NCBI GenBank assembly: GCA_020796225.1
Contig: CM036756.1
Coordinates: 67,019,152 to 67,083,151, forward strand
Direction of reading: 5' to 3'
Length of the DNA stretch: 64,000 nucleotides
Source of the DNA: Arion vulgaris
Lineage: Eukaryota > Mollusca > Gastropoda > Stylommatophora > Arionidae
Below the pieces are notes generated by a model. It was not told the DNA's origin, searched no databases, and saw nothing but the letters and a program-made list of their open reading frames with translations. The translations under genes were made by a program, and so were the position numbers. Positions 34,118-44,989 of the stretch are shown here, one piece after another; the stretch's first letter is position 1; each line of letters begins with the position of its first letter.

Positions 34118-34633
34118 GCATCTAGTTTCTATTTCTCTACCAAATTGACAAATGCTTCTTGTGTATTTGACGACCTGCTCTTCATACTTTCACATAATGA
34201 AATTATTGAGTTTGCATGGTAATGCATTTTGCTTTCATTGTCAAGTACCAAACTCAGGTTATCTGTGAAGCGCAAGTTGTTAAGCGAATTCTGTTTTTAA
34301 TTATCTCCATCTATCATATTTACTTTCAATTAACCTTTGAGTTTGCTTCTGATACTGTGAGGTACAACAATGAGGTATCTTAACATATATGCTTTATACC
34401 ATATATGAATATAGCTGTGCCTCCATAACCTTTCTAGAAAAATGAAACATGTTGAGAGTACAGCAATGTGCATCTCTTTACGATAATGTTGTATGTCTAA
34501 TAAAAATGCACAAAACTATGAATATGTAGATATACTATTACACAACACAGTATGTTACAAAGCAAACCCACCGCATAGGCAAATGGCCCCAGTAGTTAAT
34601 GTCAAATGCATGTCAATAGACATAAACAAAGCA

Positions 34634-34787
<154 letters not shown>

Positions 34788-35704
34788 CACAATCTTCCTT
34801 TCAACCCTGTGTTACCAATGCCGAACTTGGAAAATGACAGCAAAAGCAAAAAGGATTACAAGGACAGAAATATGATTTCTTTAGAATACTCAATGTATCA
34901 AGAAGAGAGAAAATCAGAAAAGATACAATCAGTCCAAAGTGTGTGAATATACAGCAACAGAATTCATTACGAAGCAACAGGACAAATGGCCGGTCTTATA
35001 ACATCTTTGCCTTCAAATAGTCTATCACAAGCAATGATCTGGAAACAGGGGGAGGACGACCATGTAAATTCTGGACCAACGACCCTCTCCCATACCCTAT
35101 ACTTCACCTCTACATTGCAAGTGTACACAAGGAACATGATGAAATGACTATAACACAGTTCACTGAATGCACAGGCAGTAACATCATGTATTAAATCAAA
35201 TTTAAATGTTAATGGTTACAACCCAAATAAACTGCTTAAAATTAATGATACTCCCATGACCAAAAAAACTTGGTAGAAAAATTGGACAATACCTAAGTCT
35301 GCACATAAAATATAGGGAGATATATGTTACCCCACTGCAAATAATGCTGTAGAGATGTGAAGGTTAGGAAAGCACAAAACTGGATTGTAGCATTTAAATG
35401 AGGTGGTCAGTTATTTTCTTTGCTATATTTTTCTTCCTTAACTTCATATGGCAAACACCAATTTACAGCTGGGTGATCTAGAATGTGTCAGAGAAGGGAA
35501 TGAACAGCCAATTCCTAGTACGAAACAAACACCTAACAACTTGGCTACACAGTCCAACAAGAATTAGGTAAACAATATAGATTTCACATACAAGGTAGAC
35601 AATTTGGGAAAATTTGCCAAATTAAAAATGTTCTACGATAAAGACATGAAAATATATGCCATGTTTATCATGAAATATTCATATCACTGGTTATTAGTGT
35701 TTTG

Positions 35705-35905
35705 TTTGTGACGAGAATCAGGAAGCCAAGTGGTTAGGGCACCAGTCTTTCAGTCACGAGAGTGGATGTTCAAACCAAGGTACAATTGGGGTTTTTAAAG
35801 GTACAATCAAAAAGACAACCAACGTACTGTTGCGACAGGTGACCTTTAATCCCCAGCCTAGAATAGCCCTCTAACAACCTTATAACTGGGATTATACTAT
35901 ATGAA
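35705..35905 (+). repeat. tRNA-derived SINE
   Basis: A tRNA-like head (AGCCAAGTGGTTAGGGCACC, then AGTGGATGTTCAAACCAAGG as a degenerate box B) is followed by a body with GACAGGTGACCTTTAATCCCC. The intervals around it (34880-35700 and 35905-36280) contain nothing I recognise. Confidence 0.6.
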
Positions 35906-36284
35906 AGCTGTTTTGAGTATTTTCTTGTTCTTAACTAGATGTATATTACTATTTCCATTACTTAATGTTTTCTGTGATCACAAATCTGATTGCAAAAATA
36001 CTAGAATATTAAGCAACTAATCTGTACAATGTCTATTGGCTTTAGTAAGTACTACAGGTCCATCTATAGATGGGCATTTACTATTAGTATAATGCAATGT
36101 ATTATGCTGTCAGCAAATCTCAGAGCCAACATTTAAAATAAACTCCTACAAAGAGCATACACCAGTTCTGCTAGTCTTTCATTAGCAATGCTGATCAAAT
36201 GTTTGTTAATTTATGTGTTTTGGTAACTTGATAATAAGGTTGAAGATATCATATAGGAATAAAATAACAAGAAAAAATACTTAC

Positions 36285-37466
36285 GAGACTGTCAAACATT
36301 GCTTGAACATCTTCATCCTCATCATCAATTTCAATGACTTCAAATTGACCAGCATCACTTGAACCCTCGCCTGCATCAGAGTAAACTGATTGAGCATACG
36401 CTCCCTCTTCCCCTGCTTCATCATATTCAACTGGTATTTCAGAGCCAGTGGTAACATTTCAGAAGGAACTTCCTCAGTAATGCAGAATCTTCAGACTGTT
36501 GTATTGTGTCCACAGCTGGAGTTTCACTATCATCATCATTTATGTCTGTCTGATTTTTATTTTGTTCTGATGTATCTTCCTTCTTCCAGAAGTGGGCCTG
36601 ACGAGAATGTTCCCTTATAGTCATTATCAGGTTCATTTACAGAACCATCAACAGCGGTCTCATCACTATTAACTGCAGTGGAGGCATCTGGATCACTTTT
36701 TATATTGTCAACATTTGATACCTGGTCTATATTGTCTTGTGTATCATGATCTAACGTGTGTGATTGATTATGTTCACTTTCATCTGTTTCTTTCACAACA
36801 TCACTTTCAAGAAGTTCCTTTTTAATATTAATTTCGGGGTGACTATCAGCATCATTTGTATCTGAACCCTGGACTGAGGTCTGCGGCCACTTAAAATTTG
36901 CATCTGCTTGATTATTAATGGAGGATGAAGACACGGGACTTGAGTGGATACGCTGAGGTGCAGAACCTCGGTCATGTGATGGATAAGAAGGTCTTCCACC
37001 TCTCTGTTTTTTAGGAGACATTCTCCAGTCTCTTTCCATTCCTGGCCAAGAACGTTTTGGGAACCATGATGCACATATGAGTTGGAAATGGGGTTGTATT
37101 CCTGAGGTGCAACCTTGAAAGTATTCACGTGCGGCTCTGAATTGAGACATTACTGCAGGCTGAAGATTAATCTCTGGTATAGGAGAGCATGAACCATCTT
37201 GAGTTTGTTTTGCTGCTCTTTTCTGGCAGGAAACTGTGCTTACAAAGGTCATGGAATTTGTAGTACTCTTCAATACTTTCTCATTTAGCACATAGTCTAC
37301 CTTACTACCACTATCAATATTAACATTGATATAGCCAACAATTTCTATGCCTGAATCAAAGTCCATGCAACCATGGCACAGAGCCTGAAGAGATTTACTA
37401 AGGCTGGAAATGAATCTGTTGGCTACAGCCACATCCATCTGTAGCTCAGGCATTTTGATAAGCATT
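36285..37466 (-). CDS. Putative shared N-terminal acidic exon (three apparent frame changes)
   Basis: The exon follows a strong acceptor (TTTAATCTCATTCTCAG) and begins AATG, the ATG being at 37465; the donor is CTC|GTAAGT at 36285. The start (MPELQMDVAVANRFISSLSK, then GIEIVGYINVNID) looks like a folded domain I cannot name. A basic stretch (SPKKQRGGRPSYPSH) follows, then a long acidic Ser/Asp-rich tail with INIKKELLESDV, a SUMO-site-like IKKE. From about 36590 downstream, protein-like sequence jumps frame three times within about 130 bp: EDTSEQNKNQTDINDDDSE, then TEEVPSE, then TGSEIPVEYDEAGEE to MFDSL. These are single-base indels or assembly errors. The exon ends in phase 0. Membership of the finger locus is inferred from strand and position. 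Confidence 0.6.
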
Positions 37467-37507
37467 CTGAGAATGAGATTAAATTTAATATGTTATAAAA
37501 CAAGCTA

Positions 37508-37700
37508 CTAATGCACAAATTCTTCTTCATCTTCTGCGTTCTCACTAGATTGGGATTCGGATTCTCTAATAAAGGCAGCCATCTGCCTCAGATTTTCAGC
37601 CATGCCATACAGTTTGTCTTGAACACTAGTGTAAGTGGGCCACCTCTTTCTTCTCAAGTCTGCATACTGGGGGCAGTTCTGTAGGATATAATTCCTATGA
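37508..37700 (-). mobile_element. LINE C-terminal fragment next to the shared exon
   Basis: The minus strand reads NCPQYADLRRKRWPTYTSVQ and DKLYGMAENLRQMAAFI, ending EEEFVH and stop. This is the same kind of tail as in the LINE at 52914-53246 (AEHILQDCSEYDTLRQTHWP). It lies only about 40 bp upstream of the acceptor of the shared exon. Confidence 0.6.
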
Positions 37701-37899
37701 TTTCTGCTTCCCGTTTGTGCCGACCTCTTCCATCAGTAAGTTTTGGCCATCCTCGTGATGGTAGGTCTGACATTCTTACTGCGTGGCTAAATCTCTGAGG
37801 CAGATTGGCGACCGTAGAATCCGTTATCCATTCCTCATTGTGAGGGTCATTGCACCATGTTATGCGCCTTACGGCCTGGTGCATTCGTTTTCTGCAAAC

Positions 37900-38045
37900 A
37901 TTTGTTTCAGGTTAGCATTCCCTAGAGGACACATGCATCCGATTTCAGCCAAACCTCCTTAGTGCCTCTTACGACATGCGTGGCAGGTAACAGTGGTTCT
38001 ATTCTTTACACCCCAAATTTTGGCCCTGGTAACCACTTGGGCGTA
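37900..38045 (+). repeat. Interspersed repeat X, 3' part
   Basis: Contains CATGCATCCGATTTCAGCC, CTCTTACGACATGCGTGGC, AGGTAACAGTGGTTCTATTC and TGGTAACCACTTGGG, the same order as at 59420-59540. A minus-strand frame at 37654-37884 just before it (LPSRGWPKLTDGRGRHKRE) looks retroelement-derived but is unassigned. Confidence 0.65.
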
Positions 38046-38049
38046 ATGC

Positions 38050-39420
38050 ACAAATAGAAATAATTTTATAAAACTAAGAGAAGGCTGATTTCAAACCTAA
38101 GACATTTTGTGGGCAGTGTTAGAATGTGCAAGGACATGGACCACTCCTCAACTTTTCCCAATGAAGATGGAACATATCAGCTATAACAGATGTGGATATC
38201 CCAGCAATGAATGGAAATTTGCGCATGTACACATCACATAATTAATGGACTATGATCAGATATATTACACAGAATGGGGCTGCCAGTGTGTATCTTCACT
38301 AAATTTATGTAGACATCTTTCTGTTTAGATTTTGAGCGTGAGAAACTTAGCAAAGCAGATGTTATAAAACTGAAGGGTAATGGACATTTATTGCACCCAA
38401 GGCAGGTAAAGGAAACAATAAATTTTAAAGATAAACAATTATTAATAAATTTGTAACCTGATGTTTTGAAGGTCATAAATGAGAGAATTTATCAACAGAA
38501 ACTTCTTAAATCGTAGCATATCCTTTACAGGACTTAGCCATCAACCACAGTAAAAGTAAATGAGGTCGATTTTCTAGACACCACTAATATGTTCAGTAGT
38601 TTGCCACTGCTTCCTGAACGGTGCAACAAAAACTACATGATATAAATAGAAAGAAAAAACTGCAGAATTGTCAAAATAGATGGCACACAACTATGGATCT
38701 GAACTGCATGGAATAATTAATAAGTTTCACGTTCTTTAGAGCATTGATCGTCTTACTGACTGTGTTTGGTGTAAACATAATAATAACAGTTATTATGACA
38801 ACAGACGTGTGTAACTGTGTTGGTGCACCTCTCTGGTGTGTGCAGGTCACTGTAGACACTGTAGTCCAATCCTGGCACACAATTCTGTACCACAGGTCAG
38901 GATCAGGGTTACACAGCTCGCTTTCTGATTCCTAAGCAGTATGATTATAGATATGTGAATTTCTCGTGTTGTTACAGTGCCGATTTTGTGCAAATGATTC
39001 CAAGCACTTGGCGACTATACTTTATCAAAGTACTTTAAGAGTGTCTTTAAATATTTTTCTGTTCACACCAATTGTGCTACTAGACTACGGTCGCCGGGAA
39101 TGTCCAGAATAATGCCATCTGCCCATCATATGATAAATTTGATATCATGCTCTGCTATCGGCTATGCATGCCGACGCTATTAAATATATAGCTACAATCT
39201 AACATAGGACACAGTAGTACGGCAGTACACACCACTCCACTTGTCACTGAGATGAGCCACAGCCCACACTCGAGTCAAACTGAATGAAATGAGTCAGTGT
39301 GACTACTTAGTTACTACTTCACTCCTCACCACTAACAGTAACACTGTGACTAGTGTTACTGTGAGAGTGCTGTCAGTACAGAGTGAATACACACACTAAC
39401 ATTGCAGTTTGCAGACACTC
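38050..39420. other. Gap without recognised genes
   Basis: No coding exon recognised. The part from about 39200 has many ACTAGT/ACAGTGT-like short motifs in no regular period. Confidence 0.4.
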
Positions 39421-39427
39421 AAGTTTC

Positions 39428-39462
39428 AATGAAATGAATGCCCAGGTCGCATTCATTTCATT
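39428..39462. repeat. Perfect 14-bp inverted repeat (hairpin)
   Basis: AATGAAATGAATGC (39428-39441) and its exact complement GCATTCATTTCATT (39449-39462) are separated by CCAGGTC. It lies in the first intron of the proposed finger gene, about 340 bp from the candidate 5'UTR donor. Function unknown. Confidence 0.9.
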
Positions 39463-39798
39463 CACACTAATCACACACATTGCTTTTACCTTTTATTAAT
39501 TACTAATTTAACTAACTAGTTTGTAACTGTAGTACAGTTACAAAGTAGTGGTGTAGTCAGTAGTATTAGTGTAGTAGAAACTGATAGTGATATTAGAATA
39601 TGACTACTACGACTACATTACACTGACTTAACAGAACACTTAACACTACTATCAAAGTGATTTAAAGTGTTAATACTAAGTTAACAGTCAACAGTCATAA
39701 GTTCAGCAGCTCAGAGCGGAGAGCGCAATTAACACATGTTCTTTACATTTGTTTATTTGTACTCGTTCGCTAAGTGTAATACAAACATCTACGCTTAC

Positions 39799-39960
39799 CA
39801 ATCTCCGTGAATAATAGTGGTTTAAGAAAAAGGTAATCGAGCAAAACAGTAAAGGCAATTAAATGCAATTGCAGACCATGTTGCTTATATAAGTTATCTT
39901 AAACACAGAGGACGCTTCGCCATTTTTGACGGCCATATACTCATTAGCCAGATCTATGCA
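39799..39960 (-). promoter_or_regulatory. Candidate 5'UTR exon and promoter-proximal region
   Basis: On the minus strand a consensus donor (CACGGAGATTG|GTAAGCG, last exon base 39799) follows sequence containing AAAATGGCGAAGCG near 39915-39930, like a YY1 site of the kind often found just downstream of animal start sites. The next acceptor on this strand that opens a long coding exon is at 37466. No TATA box is evident. The 5' end of the exon cannot be fixed from sequence. Confidence 0.35.
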
Positions 39961-40449
39961 ACGGTTTAACTCAAATGAATAATATTGAATATTTGTTGCA
40001 GTTTCATTTGAAAGCATCTATAAATATTAAATGGACAATAAATATAAAATAGTAACAGTAACACATAGAGATTTTAACTACTTTTATTACAGAATAAACG
40101 AGAGAGGAGGCTGAGAAAACACAATTTAAATACATTTACGTAATTCTATATAATAAATAGAAGTGAAGGGACAGAACGAAGATTACCACGAATCTTAACC
40201 CAGTTCTTCTTTCTAGAGAAAGTATCGCTGGTACTGTAACTGAGACAAATATTTATAGAAATGTTGTATATATTGTTCACATGGAAAATGTAAATCTCGA
40301 GTACAAGACGAGACGCTTCAAATAAATAAATATTTGTGGTACCAAACACCAAACTGGCAAAAGCATCACGTGACGTGTTCGACACCGGCGCCACAAATTC
40401 TCCACACTATCAACAGACAGTCAAATGTTAATAGTGATGTGTGTTTCAG

Positions 40450-40735
40450 CTCATCATCATCAAATAGTTTGTCCTGAGCGGAACCACAGCCACCTATAAA
40501 CTTATTAGTTTATAGTTGGCTGTGGCAGAACTTTGCCACCTTAACAGTTCTTCGGAAATTATCTCTCTCTCATAGGCCGGATGTCCTGCCTCTGTATTGG
40601 TCATGCTCAAACCTTTAGTACATCCTGAATCTATCTGCCCCGTGCTCGTCCTTTTGCCGAGATGTTTCCATCCATGATGGTCTTCTCTAGCCATTCGTGT
40701 CTGTTTATATGTCCAAAATACTATAATTTTCTCAT
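40450..40735 (-). mobile_element. RTE-like LINE 3' end, head-to-head with the next LINE
   Basis: Minus-strand frames carry IVFWTYKQTRMARED, GKRTSTGQIDSGC and the terminal SSATANYKLIS, ending in a GATGATGATGAG-type tail. Its truncated 5' side abuts, within about 10 bp, the endonuclease start of a plus-strand LINE at 40745. A 13-nt hairpin-like TATAAACTTATTAGTTTATA lies at its end. Confidence 0.65.
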
Positions 40736-40744
40736 TTGTACCAG

Positions 40745-43490
40745 GCATGTCAATATAACAATACTGCAGTGTTATGCACCAACAAACGAGGCTGACGATG
40801 ATAAGAAAGACACATTTTATGAGCAACTACAAGACCCAAAAACATGACCTGTTAGTAGTAATGGGGACTTTAATGCCAAGGTTGGAAGTGATAACGTAGG
40901 GGTAGAGAGAGCTATAGAAAAACAAGGAATAAACACAATGAATGAGAATGGAGAAAGACTGGCGGAGTTATGTATGCTGTCAAACTTAGTAATTGGAGGT
41001 ACCATCTTTGCACATAAGGAAATTCATAAACTTACTTGGCACTCACCAGATGGAGTGACCAGGAATCAGCTTGACCATATGTGCATAAATACACAATTTA
41101 GAACATCATTGCTGGATGTCCGTGCATACAGAGGGGCAGATGTAGGAAGTGATCATAATTTATGCATAGGTAAATTGAAATTGAAAATTCACCATACTAA
41201 AAAGAACAACTGCGAATAGACAGTCAAAGGCTACAAAATAAAGAAGTAAAAGAGGAATATCAGCTCGAACCTTAAGAATAGGTTCGAGTTACTTAATGGT
41301 GAAAATGAACAGAACATTGAAGACAAATGGACTAAGATAAAGGACACACTATTGGGGGCAGCAAATAGTAGCGCCTCCTCCATGAGGCCATTACCTTGTA
41401 GTGGTGAGGGGGCTTGCGTACCTCAGGGACCCGGAGAGCTATGCCGGCAGGGTTACCCAAGCCGGGAAGGTCGAAGGAGAGAGGGCAGACTAAATGTGGT
41501 CTCCTGGTCCTCCAGGTTGGGGTTGTGCGATGGGCTAACTACCCATCCATTTTAAAAAAACAGTAGTTACAGAAACCAAAAACAAATTGTTCGAATGGAG
41601 TGGCAGGCTCCGCTCTACGTGTGCTTTGTTGATTTTGAGAAGGCATTTGACAGCATAGATAGGAAATCAATGTGGGGATCCTAAGAAACTATGGGGTGCC
41701 GGAGAAGACTGTCGACATCATCAGGCAGCTGTATGAAGGGTTTGCCTGCCAGGTTATTCATGATGGAAGACTGTCAGAGGAGTTCCTGGTCACTACTGGT
41801 GTTAGACAGGGATGCCTGCTGTCCCCCTCCTCTTCTTGGTGCTACTTGATTGGGTCACACGCACAGCCTACGCCAGGTCTGGAAAAGGCATACAGTGGAC
41901 ACTTATGTCAAAGCTAGAAGACCTGGATTTTGCGGACGATCTCGCCTTGCTTTCGCATAGACTACAAGACATGCAGGAAAAAGTGGATGCTCTGGCACAA
42001 ACGGCACAACGAGTCGGCCTTAAAATCAGTCAAGAGAAGACTAAAGTAATGCGTAGCAACAACATACAGCAAGATCCAATACTGATTGAAGGAAGGGACA
42101 TAGAAGATGTGGATGAATTTGTCTACCTTGGAAGTAAGATCAGCAGATCAGGAGGTACAGATGAGGACATTAATGCTAGGATTAGGAAGGCCCGACAGGC
42201 CTTTGCGATCCTGCACATGGTGTTGAAGTCCGCTGCCATCTCCACGAAAACAAAGCTCAGGATTTTCAGCTCAAATGTGAAGTCGGTGTTGCTGTATGGC
42301 TCGGAAACTTGGCGAGCCACTAGGGCAAATACAAATAAGATCCAGACCTTTGTCAACGGATGTTTGCGGCGGATTCTCAGATTGAGATGGTATGATAGAG
42401 TTACAAACACGGATCTGTGGATAAGAACAGGGCAGGAACCTATGATGACACAGGTCAAGAGGAGAAGATGGCGATGGATAGGCCATACCTTGCGGAAGAC
42501 ACAGTCGAGTGTCACTAGACAGGTGCTCGAGTGGAACCCGCAGGGAAAACGAAAAAGAGGACGCCCTAAGCAGACTTGGAGACGAGGTCTTACTGAGGAG
42601 CTGAAGAGTGCTCAATTGACCTGGGAGAACATAAAAGAACAGCCAGAGACCGAGAAGAGTGGCGAACAACTGTTGAGGCCCTATGCTCCACGAGGAGCGG
42701 AGAGGATTAATGATGAAATAGTAGCGCACGATTAAAGACAAAAGGCAGAAAACCCTGGATAAGTGATGACACCTGGAAATGTATTCAAGAAAGAAGATGA
42801 AACTAGCGATATTTAATACTAAGGATGCAACAGATGAAATCCAAGCTAAAGAGGAATATAGACTAAAAGACAAGGAAGCGAAAAGAGCGGCTAGAAGAGA
42901 TAAAAGAGCATATGGCAATCGACTGGCCGAAGAAAGGAAAAAGGCAGCTAAGACTGGAAACAGTAAAATGCTATACAATACACTAAAACAACTTACTGGA
43001 ACTTTTGTTTCAAAGGGTGGCCCAATCAAGAGTAAAGATGGTAAAGTTCTAACATCAGATACCGAGCAGAAGAAAAGATGGGCAGAAAATGTTGAAGAAA
43101 TATTAAATAGACCTGATCCACCAGTACTACTCATGTTTGACGAAGAGGCAAGAAACAGCTCCTACCAATTAACGAAGAAATGATAAGTGTAGCTGAGGTC
43201 AAGGAGGCAATCCATTCCTTCATAAACAATAAGGCAGTGGGTGATGACAACATTACTGCAGAAATGCTCAAAGCGGCTGATGATACAACTATTAGCCAGG
43301 TGCAAGAACTATTTAATAAAGTATGGGAAGAAGAAACTGTCCCAGATCAATGGTAAAAGGGAATAATTGTTAAGATCCCCAAGAAAGGTGATCTCAAAGA
43401 TTGCAACAATTGGAGAGGAATCACCCTATTATCAGTAATGACCAAGACTTTCTGAAAAATCGTTCTTAATAGAATCAAAGGAGCAGTGAA
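40745..43490 (+). mobile_element. LINE with endonuclease and start of reverse transcriptase (outer element)
   Basis: The endonuclease part reads VNITILQCYAPTNEADDDKK, NGDFNAKVGSDNVG, then LTWHSPDGVTRNQLDHMCIN and GADVGSDHNLCIGKLKLK, with the Asn-Gly-Asp, Asp-His and Ser-Asp-His motifs of APE-like nucleases. After a nested insertion (41375-42715), the linker resumes with GRKPWISDDTWKCIQERR, a basic region and FVSKGGPIKSKDGK. The reverse transcriptase then starts (KAVGDDNITAEMLKAADD, WRGITLLSVMTKTF) and is lost near 43490. Several stops and frame changes make it inactive. The style is that of RTE/CR1-related elements. Confidence 0.85.
41375..42715 (+). mobile_element. Nested LINE, internally deleted, with perfect 12-bp target duplication
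   Basis: AAATAGTAGCGC occurs on both sides (41363-41374 and 42716-42727). Removing 41375-42727 restores the host LINE frame exactly (GAANSSA then RLKTKGRK). The insert keeps its own 5' leader (CATGAGGCCATTACCTTGTA) and then jumps to the reverse transcriptase: YVCFVDFEKAFDSIDR, the frames with VRQGCLLSP, FADDLALLSHRLQD, then YLGSKISRSGGTDEDINARI, YGSETWRATRANTNKIQ, RRRWRWIGHTLRKTQS and EWNPQGKRKRGRPKQTW. Endonuclease is deleted, so it must have moved using another copy's proteins. It ends GATTAATGATG. Confidence 0.92.
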
Positions 43491-43494
43491 CAAG

Positions 43495-43700
43495 CGGTGA
43501 ATCTACAACACTAACCAGACTGCAAGAACTAAAAGTTAGGTGTGGTGTAGCTCGACAAGAACGCTATGCTGGCAGACAAAGAAAAATTGTAAACCAACAA
43601 AGAACCGGTGTCGTTAGTCGCCACGCTCGATGGACATACTGAGGAGAGATCGGAGCACTTATGGACTAATTTGTTCGACGTGCAGTGATGGTGATCCGAC
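43495..43700 (+). mobile_element. RNase-H-type LINE 3'-end fragment
   Basis: Frames read TTLTRLQELKVRCGVARQE, IVNQQRTGVVSRHA and, after a frame change, DRSTYGLICSTCSDG. This is the tail found also at 49332-49600 (TTRLQELGLKIGVARKEQH). It interrupts the outer LINE above. Confidence 0.65.
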
Positions 43701-43707
43701 GACTAAA

Positions 43708-44345
43708 CTAAACGCAACCACTGGCTTCCTTGATCCTTCTGCCGTATGAGTTTGCATACAAGGCCCATACGGAATTTTCGTGACTAACTACCGATCCTTC
43801 TGTGTAAATCACGTCACATTTATTAGTTTTCATTAATGATAGCCTTGACATCTGCATCCAACGCCAAGGGATCCCTTTCTCTGCAACCATGGGCTTACGT
43901 GGATATACTGTCCTGGATATCCTGGTGTTCGTGGTAATGAAAGAGTGGACATGTTTGCACCAAGAGTACCGATCATCGGGGATTGGGGTGGGGGTAGGAA
44001 AATGATATTGTCATTCAGTTGCTTAGTGCCCGCATGTTGGACGATGACCTTTAAATGTGGAATCTATTCAGCGATTTAAGGATTTTGGAATCACAGGTTG
44101 GGCAAGCAAAACTGGATGCATAAGGAGAAGAATGAGGCTTATGTTTAATCAACGAACTACGAGAAACATCGACATATATACCCTTCCAGGTCTACTGGAG
44201 AAGACTGGACACCTTTTGGTATGCCCGGAATGTAATTTCGTCGTTTCAGTAACCAAACCACACGAGTTAATAAGAATCCGTCCTTACCTGTACCACAGCC
44301 TTGCTATAGCCCAGGCCGTACAACTCGCCAGGTATTCCCTGACCT
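43708..44345 (+). mobile_element. Rearranged RNase-H-type LINE fragment
   Basis: The minus strand (43708-43890) carries CDVIYTEGSVVSHENSVWA, an RNase H start with the catalytic Asp replaced by Glu. The plus strand from 43890 continues the same protein family: GGATATACTGTCCTGG (as at 55030), then SIQRFKDFGITGWASKTG and LLEKTGHLLVCPECNFVVS. One part is thus inverted relative to the other. All dead. Confidence 0.6.
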
Positions 44346-44502
44346 AGATAAGAAAAGGGGGCTGACTATATTCTTAAGATCTCTTTACGAAATCCATTAC
44401 TGTACAGACATACATTTAATGACAAACATCGTAAATGGATTATAGATAATAATAAACTTGAGATATGGTCATAAAATGAATTTTATTTTAATCAAATGAT
44501 CA

Positions 44503-44570
44503 TGGTTTTATTCATATTTGGTTTTATTCATATTTGGTTTTATTCATATTTGGTTTTATTCATATTTAAT
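44503..44570. repeat. Four copies of a 17-bp repeat
   Basis: GGTTTTATTCATATTTG repeats four times in a row with near-perfect fidelity. It lies between a LINE fragment and the P-like transposon; it could be a subterminal part of that transposon, but this is not shown. Confidence 0.9.
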
Positions 44571-44989
44571 ACAGCTTTAAGAAAATTCAATGTAGAAGCT
44601 CAAAATGATTAACAAAGTATTGCAGAACAACAGTTGCATTATAATGTAATATATAGCTGTATAATAAGGTACAATATACATTTCTAACAGACACAGAAGT
44701 TGCTTTAACTGTAGCACACTTTGTTGTTCTTTATATATTCCATCTTACTTAGATCATTGATATGTAATGATAAATATTGTAAACAATTGACTATAAACAA
44801 TTACTTGCTAGTGAAGTTTGAAGTACCCTTCCAAGTTTATACATTTTATGGACATTTGAAGCACATACAGCAAATTATATAAGATGAACTGAAAAACAAA
44901 ACGTCAGTCATGCAAACATTGCAAATTAGCTTATACATATTGTTTCTTAAAGTTTGCCTTGAGATTTTGATGTATAAACTGAAGGTTGT

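Noticed and set aside
42271..43134. Minus-strand 287-codon hydrophobic frame resembling a membrane protein
   Set aside because: It lies antisense to LINE coding sequence, and the Leu/Ser/Phe-rich translation is typical of the complement of a Lys/Glu-rich protein.
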